DNA of 64,000 bases from the NCBI GenBank assembly GCA_963682025.1, contig OY821518.1, positions 17,454,422 to 17,518,421 on the forward strand. Reading direction: 5' to 3'. The stretch is from Cordilura impudica (lineage: Eukaryota; Arthropoda; Insecta; Diptera; Scathophagidae). Shown here one piece after another: positions 46,085 through 57,802 of the stretch; position 1 is the stretch's first letter, and every line of letters starts with the position of its first letter. A program made the position numbers and the translations under genes. The notes below the pieces were generated by a model, which was given only the letters and a program-made list of their open reading frames with translations, had not been told where the DNA came from and did not search any database.

Positions 46085-47575
46085 GCTAATGGCGGAATTC
46101 AAGAACAGCAAATTGGAGGCTTAGAAAGGATGAACCCGCTAGTAAGATTTGGAATATTGTAAATGGATGTCCAACAAAGCCTGTGGAAGTTTATAATGAT
46201 TTAATCAGCTGGAATTTTGCAGATGCTAGCACTCAAGAGACTTTGATAATATCCATGGGCAGATAACGCATGTAATAAATCAAATTCTGCGGCAACAATA
46301 TGATCTGTTCTCGAAAGCGTATACAAACAGAAGTGTTAGACGTTGACAAGGTTACTTCAAGAGCAATACTTCCAGTACGAGAAAGTTTCTGAAGATGCAA
46401 TATCTCTCAAAATTTCTAAATTGCTAAAGATGAGGATCTTGGTAGAGAATTTCAAATAATTATCTTATGACCAAGATTTTGATGATATTACTGGAATATT
46501 TCATTTTTTTTTGCATCATGGGAAGCTCCAAGAAAGGAAGAATGAACTCTAAGAAACTTTACATCAAGGAATCTAGATTAGAATTCAACGTTCGATTATC
46601 GAAGACTTTAAAGCTAAAGGAAGTTAGAAGAGCATTTTCGAAAGTAGTCAACAAAATCGGAATGTTAACAAAAATTTAAAGTAAATGTATCATCTACAAC
46701 AAATTCGGATATTGAAAAAGAGATTGTCCAAAAAAAAAATTTTGAGAATTCTAATGGAGGTGATGCTTCTATTGGAGAACATTTATTTGTGGTTTTCTCA
46801 AAAGGGAAAGCCAAATGATCATATGTGAATTAGAGAACAATGGTCCAAAACTCTATTCAATTTGACACCCAAACAAGTACAAGAGTTGGAAATATGTACA
46901 ATTATATGTATAATGTGTAACTCTTTTCTCTACAAATGCTTGTCTGGACAAAGGGCAAATGGAAGTCAGAGCAAACGAATGCATATTTAAAAGTGGAGGT
47001 AACATTTATCTTAGAGGAATGAGAGAAAACTCAAAACTCTTTAAGGTGTTGCTATACATTCAGCTATGGCACGAAAGAGTGTGTCATCACGGCAAAGACC
47101 ATATAAAAGATGATTCGATGCCGCTTCCATTTGTGTAGGATGTATAATGGATAAACAACATAGATTAGCATTTTCAGAACGTAAAAACAGAGCCAAAGAA
47201 GTCAGCATCCTAGTGTGTACAGATCTTTGCGGTCCGCAAATTAAAACCATTCGTTTATCTCGTGTTATGGCAGCAGACGCATTCATTTGGGTTAAAATTT
47301 TAAAGTCAGACAATGATTCGGAGTACGTTAGTTAATAAAGAGGTTTGTGATAGTTTGCATAAATTCAAAGCAATAGACCAAAAATCTACACAATATACAC
47401 CGGAATATAACGGTAGAACTGAAAGAGATACGAGAAATTTAGTAGAAGCAGCTATATCTATAACACAAACCAAAATTCTTAATTTGAATTACTGGGGAAA
47501 GGCAGTTAATTGTATCGTATTTACATCAAATAGAACAGGAAAGAGTCCACAGAAAAATAAAACTCCTTTTTAGTT
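46085..47575 (+). pseudogene. second, old copia-type element relic
   Basis: Broken plus-strand frames follow copia order: a gag-like stretch (46.35-46.65 kb, VTSRAILPVRE, FFASWEAPRKEE), a pre-integrase motif LWHERVCHHGKDHIK near 47.07 kb and the CxxC-type KQHRLAFSERKNRAKE. Integrase pieces follow: LVCTDLCGPQ, LKSDNDSEYV, STQYTPEYNGRTERDTRNLV and NYWGKAVNCIVFTSNR. No RT and no LTRs were found. The integrase motifs differ clearly from those of the element at 17.6-22.2 kb, so it is a different lineage. Confidence 0.75.
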
Positions 47576-47739
47576 GTGGTTTGGAAAAACTCCCGATACG
47601 GAGGAAGTGTTTATATAATTTTTTTTCATACTTCGTAATTAAACACTTAAACACTTTCTGTGGAAAGATATTTTTAATCAATTAAAGAAAATAAAATTTT
47701 TATTCGCAATCTTTCTATACTTTAGGAAAGAAGGCTTTT

Positions 47740-48120
47740 TCTCCGCTAACAATCGTGCGGTAAACTGGAAATCAGACTATTAGAGAAGCTGGTAGTATGG
47801 AGTGAAATGCGGGTAATTGGAATGAGTTTACGAATCTTAGTGGAAGATTTATCGTGGTAATATCTATAGAACAGTGTTACACAATCCACGTTTTGACGAA
47901 CTTCTAACGACTCGATAGAGTTGGATACTATACTATCAGTAATGAGCATCAACGCTCTCTTTTGTACACGGTCCAGTAGCTCCAAAATAACACCAGAATT
48001 TCCTGCCCATATGTGTGAGTTAAATTATACTTTCGGACCGATTTCGGTATAGATTTAAAGAAGATAGGAAGGAGTGTAGTTATTTTTGCACCGTTTTAGA
48101 AAACCAGGTCGAAAGTTATG
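47740..48120 (-). pseudogene. Jockey-like LINE ORF2 C-terminus (fragment 2)
   Basis: Minus strand: GFLKRCKNNYTPS, then SHIWAGN, ILELLDRVQKRALMLITDS, SIESLEVRQNVDCVTLFYRY and the end PITRISLHTTSFSNS. Same tail as 9640-9930 and 49.6-49.9 kb. The last 79 codons before 47746 are open; the rest is broken. Confidence 0.75.
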
Positions 48121-48187
48121 AAATTCAACTGCCCTATTAATAAAAAATCCGTGAAGAGTCTTGCTAGTATCACAGCCTTATAATAGA

Positions 48188-48965
48188 CAAGTAAGAAAAT
48201 TAGAGTCGGTCTAGACCGACCATATGATACCCTATACCATGGTTTATCTTTCGATCCAACTAATTCGATATAGAAAATGAACATAACTCAAATTTGAGTG
48301 GCATTGATATTAATTTTTTTGCCGCAAATATGAAAAAGTTCATATCGGGTGCTACATTTATATGGGGACTAGGTCGAAAAATGGACCGATCTTGACCATA
48401 TTTGGTGAAGTCACTTAAATTTAGAAAAAGTATATACAAACCAAATTTGAGGAAAATCTTTGCAATATTTTTGTTTTTGATAGATTTAAGCGAAGATCGG
48501 GAAGCGGCGTTATATGGGGGCTATGACTAAGAGTTGTCCAATAAGGATCATTTTTGGACTACTGATTAACGGATGTAATTAATACATACAAACCCAATTT
48601 GACTTAGATCTATATGATTATTTGGATCTTATGGCAATTTATGTCGATTTCATAGGGGTCATTTGTATGGGGGCTAGGTCTGACCATTGACCGATTCTCA
48701 CCAATTTCAACAGCGTTCATCCTGTGTCCAATAAAAGCTCATGTACCAAATTTAATCAAAATCTGTTCATATTTGCGACCTGCAGTTTGATTACAAACTT
48801 TACATGGACACACAGACGGACGGACGGACGGACGGACATCGTTAAATCAATCAGATAGTGATTCTGATTCGATCGGTATAATTAAAGATGGGTCTAGGTC
48901 AGATATTTTTGGTAGTTACAAACAGCAGCACATTATACCCAAACCACATAGTGGTATAGGGTATA
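48188..48965 (+). mobile_element. mini-me-like element M7
   Basis: CAAGTAAGAAAATTAGAGTC through the palindrome (one mismatch) to GTGGTATAGGGTATAAAAAT. ACGG run at 48815-48838. Confidence 0.9.
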
Positions 48966-49009
48966 AAAATGTGTAAGGCAATGCATTAGCCTCTCATTCT
49001 AATCGGACA

Positions 49010-49960
49010 GTATATTTTGAAGCTGATATACGCACGATATGGTACTGGATGATGAGTGTGCACGGAAGGGCTCTGAATCGCTGGAATAGACAATAGGCAC
49101 TGATATTTTAAACCTTTCATCTGAGCTGTGGAATATTGTCGAGAAGGCAGCTGAGCTCATATTAACGACGAGATGGACACAGCTGACTTCTTGCAAGAGT
49201 ATTGTAGATCCTACGGACCTTATCAAATCAAAAGAGAACAAAGAGATAATCAGCCTTCTTATTGGGTGGATGGTCGAACGCATATGTTTATTAGGAACCA
49301 ACTTCTGTAGGAACTGTATAAATGTAGAAGAATTCAGAAGAATCAATATTGTCTTTTGACCCATAGGGCCTTGGATTCAATAATGTCATCTGTATATGTG
49401 GGTGGTATAGGTATTGATGAATCGGATACTCTTGATGTTCTGGATCTGAGAATTCAGTGTGATGTTCATTGGAACAAATATGAATTTCAAGTGTCGAAAG
49501 CAGAATTCTAGACTTGGTTTTCTAAAACGATGAACAATTTTCTTCACGCCTTCTGATCCCACCTAAAATCTATACCTATTGCATCCAACTGAAAATGGAA
49601 TACAGCTCCCATATATGGGCAGAAGTTTCAAAGTCTATTTTGGAGCTACTGGACCGTATACAAAGGAGAGCGTTGATGCTAATTAATGACAGAAGGGTAT
49701 TCAACTCTATTGACTCATTGGAACATCGTCGGAATGTCGGTTGTATAACACTGTTCTATGGATACTACCATGGGAAATGTTCTTCTGTGATTAGCGAACT
49801 CATTCCAAGTGTCCAAGTTTCAGTTGGCTCTAACGGATTCTCTAGTAGATCTCATCTATTTGTTATCTATTCTCCAGTTGACCGCACAAGGCATTATAGG
49901 GAAAATTCGTTTATCAGTCGTTTATCATAAGTCTTTCCTGACTGTTCCAATCTAATAAAG
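49010..49960 (+). pseudogene. Jockey-like LINE 3' region (fragment 3)
   Basis: Mixed frames give SYWVDGRTHMFIRNQLL, HRALDSIMSSVYVGG, DTLDVLDLRIQCDVHWNKYE, then an open stretch 49595-49930 (MEYSSHIWAEVSKSILELLD, RIQRRALMLINDRR, NSIDSLEHRRNVGCITLFY). Closest by eye to fragments 1 and 2. Stops at several places; no catalytic RT box in this piece. Confidence 0.72.
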
Positions 49961-50083
49961 TTTAAGGTAAATATTCACAAACACTACATCTTATTTCCTC
50001 CTTTCCATACCCAATTTCCTGAAATCAGCACAATGCATTACATTTGTAGGTGGATCCCCTGAGTGTTGGTTAACAATAAAAAA

Positions 50084-50242
50084 GTTCCCATATAAATATA
50101 GCATCTGATATGAATTATTGGATGTCTGCAGGCAAAAAAATTATTAACAGTGCCACTCAAAATTGGTTTTTGCCTATTTTCTATGGTCCTAAGACCCGTT
50201 CTCGTAACGAATGGTATGGGGTATCGTATAGTTGGTATGGGC
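50084..50242 (-). mobile_element. mini-me-like element M8, hairpin end, left of insertion
   Basis: Keeps TATAGCATCTGATATGAA, GCCACTCAAAATTGG and GGGTATCGTATAGTTG, up to the middle of the palindrome. The other half of the palindrome, CGACTATA, is at 53727-53734, so the copy is split by the 3.5-kb insertion. Confidence 0.8.
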
Positions 50243-51679
50243 TAGGAATGCCAAACGGGAAATCTCGAATCCCGAAATCCCGGGATTTTTCGTGATTAAA
50301 TATCCCGAATCCAGGGATATTTTTGTAAGGAATCCCGCGATTTTTTTTTATTTATTAATATTTTGTACACATAAACATATTGTAATATTATTATGTAATA
50401 TTATTGTTTTACTACATGAACTCTTTTTAGACCTACGTAAAATATGTACTATTATATCTGTGGTCACAAGCATCAACTGCCCAAGTCGAAAATCATGCTT
50501 TTGAGAAAAATAACTTTTTATATAAATGTAATGGGGTTTCATTACCACTTAGGTCAGAATGTTTTCATTAAATAAATAGTGTCAGAGAAATGGGTATTTC
50601 ACGTAAATATAAAGCGTTTTTAGTAGAATATGATAGCATACACAATTCTTAATAGTATTTAAATTTAGCTGAGCAATTTTAACCACTGGTTGCCAATAGT
50701 GAAACGAACAAATTACCACCAGTCTAATAATTATAGACAAGGACCAAAAGTACTTGTTGAAGCGCTGGCAAAACTTCATCAGCGCTTGCAAAATGCATTT
50801 CCATGAAACATTTGGAAGAACAGTGATTTTTCTAATCCAATTCTATACAGAAAAAGTTTTTCATTGTTCATAAAAATATACAAAATTATGCGGACGGACC
50901 TGAAAAATATATTAACCATTAGAAAAAGTGAGAAAGTATTATTGTTATTAATAATTGGAAGCAAAAACAGTCGCGACAGACATGACAACAAACAGATATC
51001 ATTTTAGAGGATGTTTGTAAAACATAGAAAAGCTCTGAAGTTAGTTATATGACAAATAAAATAACAGTTGTTTATAGTTAATATAAGAGCTAGTTTATTA
51101 ATAGATCATATAAAAAACATGGATTCTAAAACAAATTATAATAAAAAGAAGTATTTTGCATTGTGACAGATCTGTCAGACTGCCTTTATTTTAAAAATTA
51201 CTTAATAACACTTTTCCTTTCTTACTTTAAAAATAGGAGCTATAAAAATATTTAAAAATACATCTAACAAACTGTTGTCATATTTTCATACCCTTTTCTT
51301 TGTAATGGTGTCAATACAAATTATTTAAATTAAAATTTTGACTTTTGCATGGAATAACCCATTAATGAGTCATTTTCGGCCATTGTCGATGATGAAAAAC
51401 TAATTAATTTCATAAGCTATTGAGAAAAGTGATTTATTAAAAAAACAGTAACAAAATATAAAACAATCGCAAATCGGTGCAGGTGATTGAAATATGACTG
51501 TTTTTAGAGTTATTTATTTTGGAAAAATATTTCGCGAAGCTGAACGATAAAAAAAATCATGTGAGTCCGATCACAGGGGAGATGTGTAAACATCTAGTTA
51601 TTGAGGATTTTTAAAAATCTAACAGAATGCGTCATCTATGTATCACTTATAGAAATCAACTGCAGGGGCTCTGCTAATA

Positions 51680-52946
51680 AAGGGTCCGCCATCTAACGTT
51701 TTTTTTTCAACTAGTGCTTATTTCGTGAATGGTAACACTTAGCTCATGTCTGATTTGACAGGAAATTAGTTTTATCCTTCCGCTAAACGAATATGGTTGT
51801 GTATACGCTTGAACAACGCTGGGAAATATTGCGAAATTACTTTGAAAATCATGGTAATGTTGCAGAATGTGTGCGAAAATTGCGTACGGATTTTGGAAGA
51901 AGAGAAGCACCGTCAGCTCCGTACGTTCGTTATCTTGTGAAAAAAGTGAAAGAAACTGGCATCCTCATCGATAAATCAAAGCGTGAAAAGCCAAAAACAG
52001 TGCGTACACCCGAGAATATTGCTGCTCTGGCAGAAAGTGTGCGTGAAGCGCCATCAACATCAATTCACCGTCGTTCTCAAGAATTGAACATTTCGGAGGC
52101 ATCATTGAGACGAATTTTGCATAAAAACCTTGGTATGACGCCATACAAAGTCCAATTGGTTCAGGAGTTGAAGCCAACTGACCATCCAATGCGTTTTCGC
52201 TTCGCTAAGTGAGCCTGCGATCGACTTCCAGAAGATGCCGATTTTGCCAAAAAAATCATCTTTTCAGATGAAGCTCATTTTGATCTTGGCGGGTATGTAA
52301 ACAAGGAAAATTGTCGCATTTGGGGCACAGAAAACCCGCACGCATACATTGAAAAGCCGATACACCCAAAACGAGTCACCGTTTGGTGCGGATTTTGGTC
52401 CAGAGGTATAATTGATCCATTTTTCTTCGAAAATTAGCAAGAAGCGGCCGTTACAGTCAATGGCGATCGTTATCGGGCCATGTTGAACGAATTTTTGTTC
52501 ACAAAAATTGAAGAGGAGGATATTGGCAATATTTGGTTTCAACAGGACGGCGCTACGTGCCCCACAGCCGAAGCTACACTCGATGTTTTGCGCCCTGTTT
52601 TTGAAGATCGCATTATCAGCCGCAGAGCTGATGTCGTTTGGCCACATCGGAGCTGCGATTTGACACCGTTGGACTATTATTTGTGGGGTGCTCTCAAAGA
52701 TAAATGTTACGCCAACAAGCCAGAGACAACTGACGCTTTAAAGGACAATATTCGTGAAGCCATTGGTGAAATACAGCTGCACACAATCGATAATGTGCTT
52801 AAAAATTGGACCATTTGAACGAAATTATTTTCCATTATTAACCGGAAGGATTGTACTTTCAAATAAAAAAAGAAATTTTAGATAATATTCAGTAGTTTTT
52901 TTTACAGCATTTTCAGAAAAAAAAAAAGTTATTTGGCGGACCTTCA
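51680..52946 (+). mobile_element. mariner-like transposon
   Basis: 1,267 bp between TA dinucleotides, with ~28-bp inverted termini (AAGGGTCCGCCATCTAACG left; GAAGGTCCGCCAAATAAC right, inverted), each followed by a T/A run. Encodes one transposase frame with stops. Confidence 0.92.
51793..52818 (+). pseudogene. mariner (Tc1/mariner) transposase, disabled
   Basis: One continuous frame with two nonsense codons (TGA 52210-52212, TAG 52435-52437). N-terminal helix-turn-helix region: YTLEQRWEILRNYFENHGNV and SIHRRSQELNISEASLRRIL. Catalytic motifs: FSDEAHFDL, WFQQDGATCPT and WPHRSCDLTPLDYYLWG. Thirty-six residues separate the second and third Asp. It ends at TGA 52816-52818 after KNWTI; the next bases read HLNEIIFHY in another frame, which suggests a short deletion removed part of the C-terminus. 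DNA-cutting and joining enzyme for TA-targeted transposition, inactive here. Confidence 0.92.
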
Positions 52947-52984
52947 TAAAAATATTTATTATTACAACTGGTTAATTTTTAATT

Positions 52985-53450
52985 TTGCATTTTTTATTTT
53001 TTTTTTTAATTTTTAATTTAATTTTTCGTTTTTCATTTCTCATTTTTTTATTTTCATTTCTAATTTTTCATTTTTCGTTCTTCATTTTTTATTTTTCATT
53101 TTTTATTTTTAATTTTTTATTTTTCGTTTTTTTATTTTCATTTCTTATTTTTCATTTTTCGTTCTTCATTTTTTATTTTTCATTTTTTATTTTTAATTTT
53201 TTATTTTTCATTTTTTTTTTCGTTTTTCATTTTTCATTTTTTATTTTTCATTTGTCGTTTTTAATTTTTTATTTTTCATTTTTTATTATTAATTTTTCAT
53301 TTTTTATTTTTAATTTTTCGATTTTTATTTTTAATTTTTTATTATTAGTTTTTCATTTTTTATTTTTAATTTTTTATTTTTCATCTTTCATTTTTCATTT
53401 TTAATTTTTTTTCATTTTTGATTATTTATTTTTAATTTTTCATTTTACAA
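52985..53450 (+). repeat. T-rich array of TTTTTCATTTTTTATTTTTAA words
   Basis: Nearly pure T with A or C spaced every 6-8 bases. The long open frame across it (Phe/Ile/Leu) is a compositional artefact. It is the complement of the array at 56605-57350. Confidence 0.92.
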
Positions 53451-53740
53451 TTTTCATATCAGTCGACTTAGGCGGTTATCGCTTGTGACCACAGATATAT
53501 ATACTGTAAAACAAATACAAAAATTGTTTATTCAGCAAAATAGTATTAAAAAAATTAAAATTCCGAAATCCCGAAAAATCCTGGGATCCCGAAAAATCTA
53601 GAAATCCCAAAAATCCCAGGAACTCTAAATTCCGAAATAACCCGGGATCTCGGGTTCGAGATTTTAAAAATCCTGATTCATGGGATTTTTAAATATCAGT
53701 TCCGATTGGAATCCCTAGTAGGGACCGACTATAAATAATT

Positions 53741-55480
53741 TATTTTTTTTTTTATTTAATTTTTTACTTATATTAATTTATTTTTCACTTACAAATTTCT
53801 GTTGCCTTTGTCATACACATATTTTTTGCGTATTATATAATTCATACAATTTTTTTTTTTACAAAGTTTAAAAACGCTGCTCATAAACAGTTAACTCCAT
53901 TTTAGTCTCAAGACAAAGAAGCTTAATACATTCAACAGCGAATTTACATGTTTACCTAAATGGTTTTTTTTATCATTTTTATAAATTCTAAGAAAATTAT
54001 TAGTGTGAGTGTAATGGAAGGATTTAACTTTATTTGTAAAAACAATATATTTAATTACAATTCTTTACAAAGGCTTAGCAAATGTCATTATGATATTTTT
54101 TTAATAAAATAATTGTGTAAAAAAATACTTGTTTGCTGTTCATCTTACATGCACTTATTGACCTAAAATTTTCGCCAAAATTTTAATTTTTGCTTTAATG
54201 TTTAAAGCTTTAAATAGCAAAGAGTCATACTTTGTTGGTAAACACCTGACGCTTCACTTAACTAAATTTCTCGTTAGCTGCAACTATAATAAATGAGAAG
54301 ATTTTATAGCAAAAGTATACTCGAAATGGAAAATGATATCAACTAAAGGAATTTTGATGTGGAAACCCAACAGAATATTTAGACTGAGATATGTATATAA
54401 TATAGTCAATGGGATATTATTAAAACATTCGTAAAAACAAAATTCAGAACTTGCAGAAAAAAAAAAAAATGTTTGCTGCCATTTCGAGCTACAAACATGA
54501 TTTTCATTTCAGCCATAATACCAATAAATGACACTTTTTATTTTCATGTTACAATTGTTGGCTGGGTTATGCCAACAATATGCAATACAAAGTGAAATTT
54601 AAGCTGACTTTTGATGTTAATGCTGCTGATGTTGTTGTATCTCGTTGATTTCATTCACTACAAAATGTCAAAGTGGAACAATTTCATAGTATGTTAGATG
54701 TGGATCCTCCTTATCGTCATGATGACAACTATAACCGGCTTGCACTTCATTTCAGGTACTGAAAAATAAGACAAAAAAGAAAAAAAAAAAAAACAAAAAA
54801 CAAAACTTGAAAATACGAGTATGTAGAAAAAAGAAAGGAAAATAATATTCAAGCTGAAACATTAGATATAAACTGTACAATATTGTTCATGTATTTGTGT
54901 ATTCTTTTTTGCTCTCGTAGAAATAACAACATCCATGAACATATTTGTAAACAAATCCCTGTTCGTAATGCTTTTAAGGTCCTTTTAAGTGCTTCCAAAC
55001 ATACAGAGAGACCATTCCGCGCAAATAGATTCTGTATAGGGTTACCGATTTCACTGAAACCGAATTCGTTGAAAATTGAGCTATTTTATGACCAGAGAGG
55101 ACAAATTTGCCATTTTTGCTTTTTTTTTTTTTACGATTTTTGACATTATGGTGTTTTTTTTTAATTTTTTCTATTTTTGTGCTACAGAATGGGATTTTTA
55201 CCCCATTATTGTCTTACTTTTGGTATTAACTATTTCCACATATTGCAACTCAGTAATATATGTAATTCTTTTTTACTACCTCTCATTGCAACTCAGTTTA
55301 CCATACTAAAACAACATCTCTTTTTTCGAATAAGTTTAAAAAATAATACAAGCAGGCCGTTGTTAACAGAAATTTTTTTTTTTCTCCAACATCTAAAACT
55401 AGAAAATAATAATATGTCGAAAGAAAAATCAAATAAAATTTTTTTTTATTAAAAAAAGTACAATTATATACACGTGTTTT
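53741..55480. other. AT-rich DNA with no recognisable gene
   Basis: No coding signal recognised; contains A and T runs. May include the degraded 5' flank of the hAT relic that follows. Confidence 0.5.
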
Positions 55481-56439
55481 TAAAATAGAAAAGGATTGGC
55501 TGTTTTGTAATGTTTGCTCTTGTTAAATAAACAGTAAAAAAAATATAATGTAGAGCAACATATCGATGCAAAAGAACATAAATTAACTGCTTCTTGGAAA
55601 CAAAATCTTCCACAAAAGCTAGTAACAGAATTTTCAGTTATTAAAAATGCCAATACATTCCAGGAAGATATTTGCAAGTTTCTTTTAGAAACCAATATTC
55701 CAATAAAAAAAAAGTATATCAATTAGAAACCCCTAGTGAAACGTCTCTTCGAACTAAGAACATACCTCAAATCTATAAAGAAAGTATAGAACAAATGCGT
55801 GAAAAAACAAAGGTAAAACATATACGAATTTCTATTGATGAGACTACAGACAGCGAACGGAGACATGTTGCCTTTTTTTCTGCTTGGAATATTAGATTTC
55901 GAAGTGGGGAACAAATTATATATGTTAAATATGGGTGTACTCGAAAACGCAAATAGAGGTTCTAATGCTGGTTTTTGTAACGATTCATTGCAAATTTTAT
56001 GGACAGATGGTAACTAAATATTTGATTTATATTTTTGACAAGGTACTTCCAGCGGTCACAGATGCAGCCACTTACATGCTAAATGGAATTTGCTCTAAAA
56101 ATGGTGCATTTTGCTCATGGTCTTCTTCGTGCGGCATACTTAATGCGATTAGATTTTGAGCATGTAAATAAATTAAACCTGTACCACGACAGTTGTTTTC
56201 AAAAATGAATCCGAATTTGAATTTTGCACCGACTCTATGCCCTACTCGTTGGGGAAACTGCTTAGAAGCATGCATGTATTACGCAGAACACCTGGAAGAA
56301 GTGAAGGCTGTCATTACGGAGTTAAATAGCGAAGACTCGGAATCAAATATACAAGCCAAGAAAGTATATGGTATAAAAGAATTGAATTCCCAACTCGCGT
56401 TTATAAAAAAAACTTTTCGGTGATTGTTCGTTCTTTAAA

Positions 56440-57706
56440 TCTGTGGTCACAAGCATTAACCGCCTAAGTCGAAAATCATGCTTTCGAGAAAAATAACTTT
56501 TTGATGTGTAAACATCTATACGCGCAACATGTAAGCGTAACATGTGAGTCGTAAGACAAAATGTGATTGTATCGGTGAAAAAATTATGATATTATTATAA
56601 CCTGTTTGAAAATTCAAAATGAAAAATAAAAAATGAAAAAAAAAAAAATTAAAAATTAAAAAATGGAAGATGAAAAATTAAAAAAAAAATTAAAAATTAA
56701 AAATGAAAAACGAAAAATTAAAAATGAAAAATCAAAAATGAAAAATGAAAAATGAAAAATAAAAAATTAAAAATCAAAAATCAAAAATAAAAAATGAAAC
56801 ATGACAAATAAAAAATGAAAAAAAAATTTAAAAATTAAAACCGAAAAATTAAAAATGAATATCGTAAAGTGAAAAATCAAAAATTTAAAATGAAAAATGG
56901 AAAATAAAAAATTAAAAATAAAAAATTAAAAATGAAAAATAAAAAATAAAAAATTAAGAATGAAAAATGAAAAATTAAACAAAAAATGAAAAAGTAAAAA
57001 CGAAAAAGGAAAAAACAAAAAAAAAATTAAAATGAAAAATGAAAAATTAAGAATAAAAATGAAAAATAAAAAACGAAAAATGAAAAATAAAAAATGAAAA
57101 ATGAAAAATAAAAAGGAAAACTGAAAAATAAAAAATAAAAAATGAATAATAAAAAATTAAAACTAAAAAATTAAAAACAAAAAATGAAAGAACGTGAAAA
57201 ATACGAAATGAAAAATGGAAAACTAAAATTAAAAATGAATAATGAAAAATAAAAAATGAAAAATCAAAAAAAAAAAAAAAAAATTAAAATGAAAAACGAA
57301 TAATGAAAAACGAAAAATTCAAAATAAAAAATAAAAAATTAAAAATAATAAATATTAATAAAATAATAAATATTAATAAATATTTTTATATTAACAGAGC
57401 CCCTGCAGTTGATTGCTATAAGTGATACGCTTTCTGTTTGATTTTAAGAAAGTGCTATAAAAAAATCTTTAATTACTAGATGTTTACACATCTCCCCTGC
57501 GATCGGACTCACGTGACTTTTTTTTATAAATATAATGAGGCTTCATTACGACTTAGGTCAGTATATTTTTATTAATATCTTTTTATTAAATAGTGTTAGA
57601 GAAATGGGGATTTCACGAAAATATAAGGCGTTTTTAGTAGAATATGATAGCATATATAACTCAAATTATTCCTAAGTCGAATTAGGCGGTTATCGCTTGC
57701 GACCAT
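56440..57706. mobile_element. TIR element family T, copy 2
   Basis: Termini TCTGTGGTCACAAGCATTAA (left) and TATGGTCGCAAGCGATAACC (right, inverted). Contains an A-rich array, block c at 57395-57530 (inverted relative to copy 1) and block d at 57530-57650 (same orientation as copy 1). No target duplication recognised. Inserted in the hAT transposase relic. Confidence 0.72.
56605..57350 (+). repeat. A-rich array of AAAAATGAAAAATTAAAAA words
   Basis: About 750 bp, almost without T or C except at spaced positions. Complement of the T-rich array in copy 1. Confidence 0.92.
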
Positions 57707-57802
57707 AGGAATAAGCTACAAAGAGTTGGTTTGACTATAAATAAAAACTTAAATATAGCAGCAAATGTAAGAGAAAAACTACATAAACTTAAAGACCAAA
57801 AA

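Larger units (their letters stand above)
50457..53495. mobile_element. TIR element family T, copy 1 (carries mariner)
   Basis: Inverted termini TCTGTGGTCACAAGCATCAA (left) and TCTGTGGTCACAAGCGATAA (right), ~33 bp, followed inward by AAGTCGA. Blocks: d (50500-50640, GGTATTTCACGTAAATATAA), c (51540-51680, GTGAGTCCGATCACAGGGGA), the mariner, and a T-rich array to 53450. TA or TATA flanks both ends. Superfamily not identified. Confidence 0.72.
50243..53718. mobile_element. hAT-like element with TAGG ends and 8-bp target duplication
   Basis: Ends TAGGAATGCCAAACGGGA and, inverted, TAGGGATTCCAATCGGAA. Flanks GTATGGGC (50235-50242) and GTAGGGAC (53719-53726) match at 6 of 8. Subterminal DNA is dense in TCCCGAAATCCCGGGA-type words. 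8-bp duplication and T/A at positions 2 and 7 of the target are hAT-like. No transposase of its own was found; the interior is mostly another TIR element. Confidence 0.65.

Noticed and set aside
48999..49364. 121-codon minus-strand frame
   Set aside because: Antisense of a LINE 3' region with recognisable motifs on the plus strand.
52985..53404. 139-codon open frame rich in Phe, Ile and Leu resembling a membrane protein
   Set aside because: It lies wholly in a T-rich simple-word array; the composition alone produces it.
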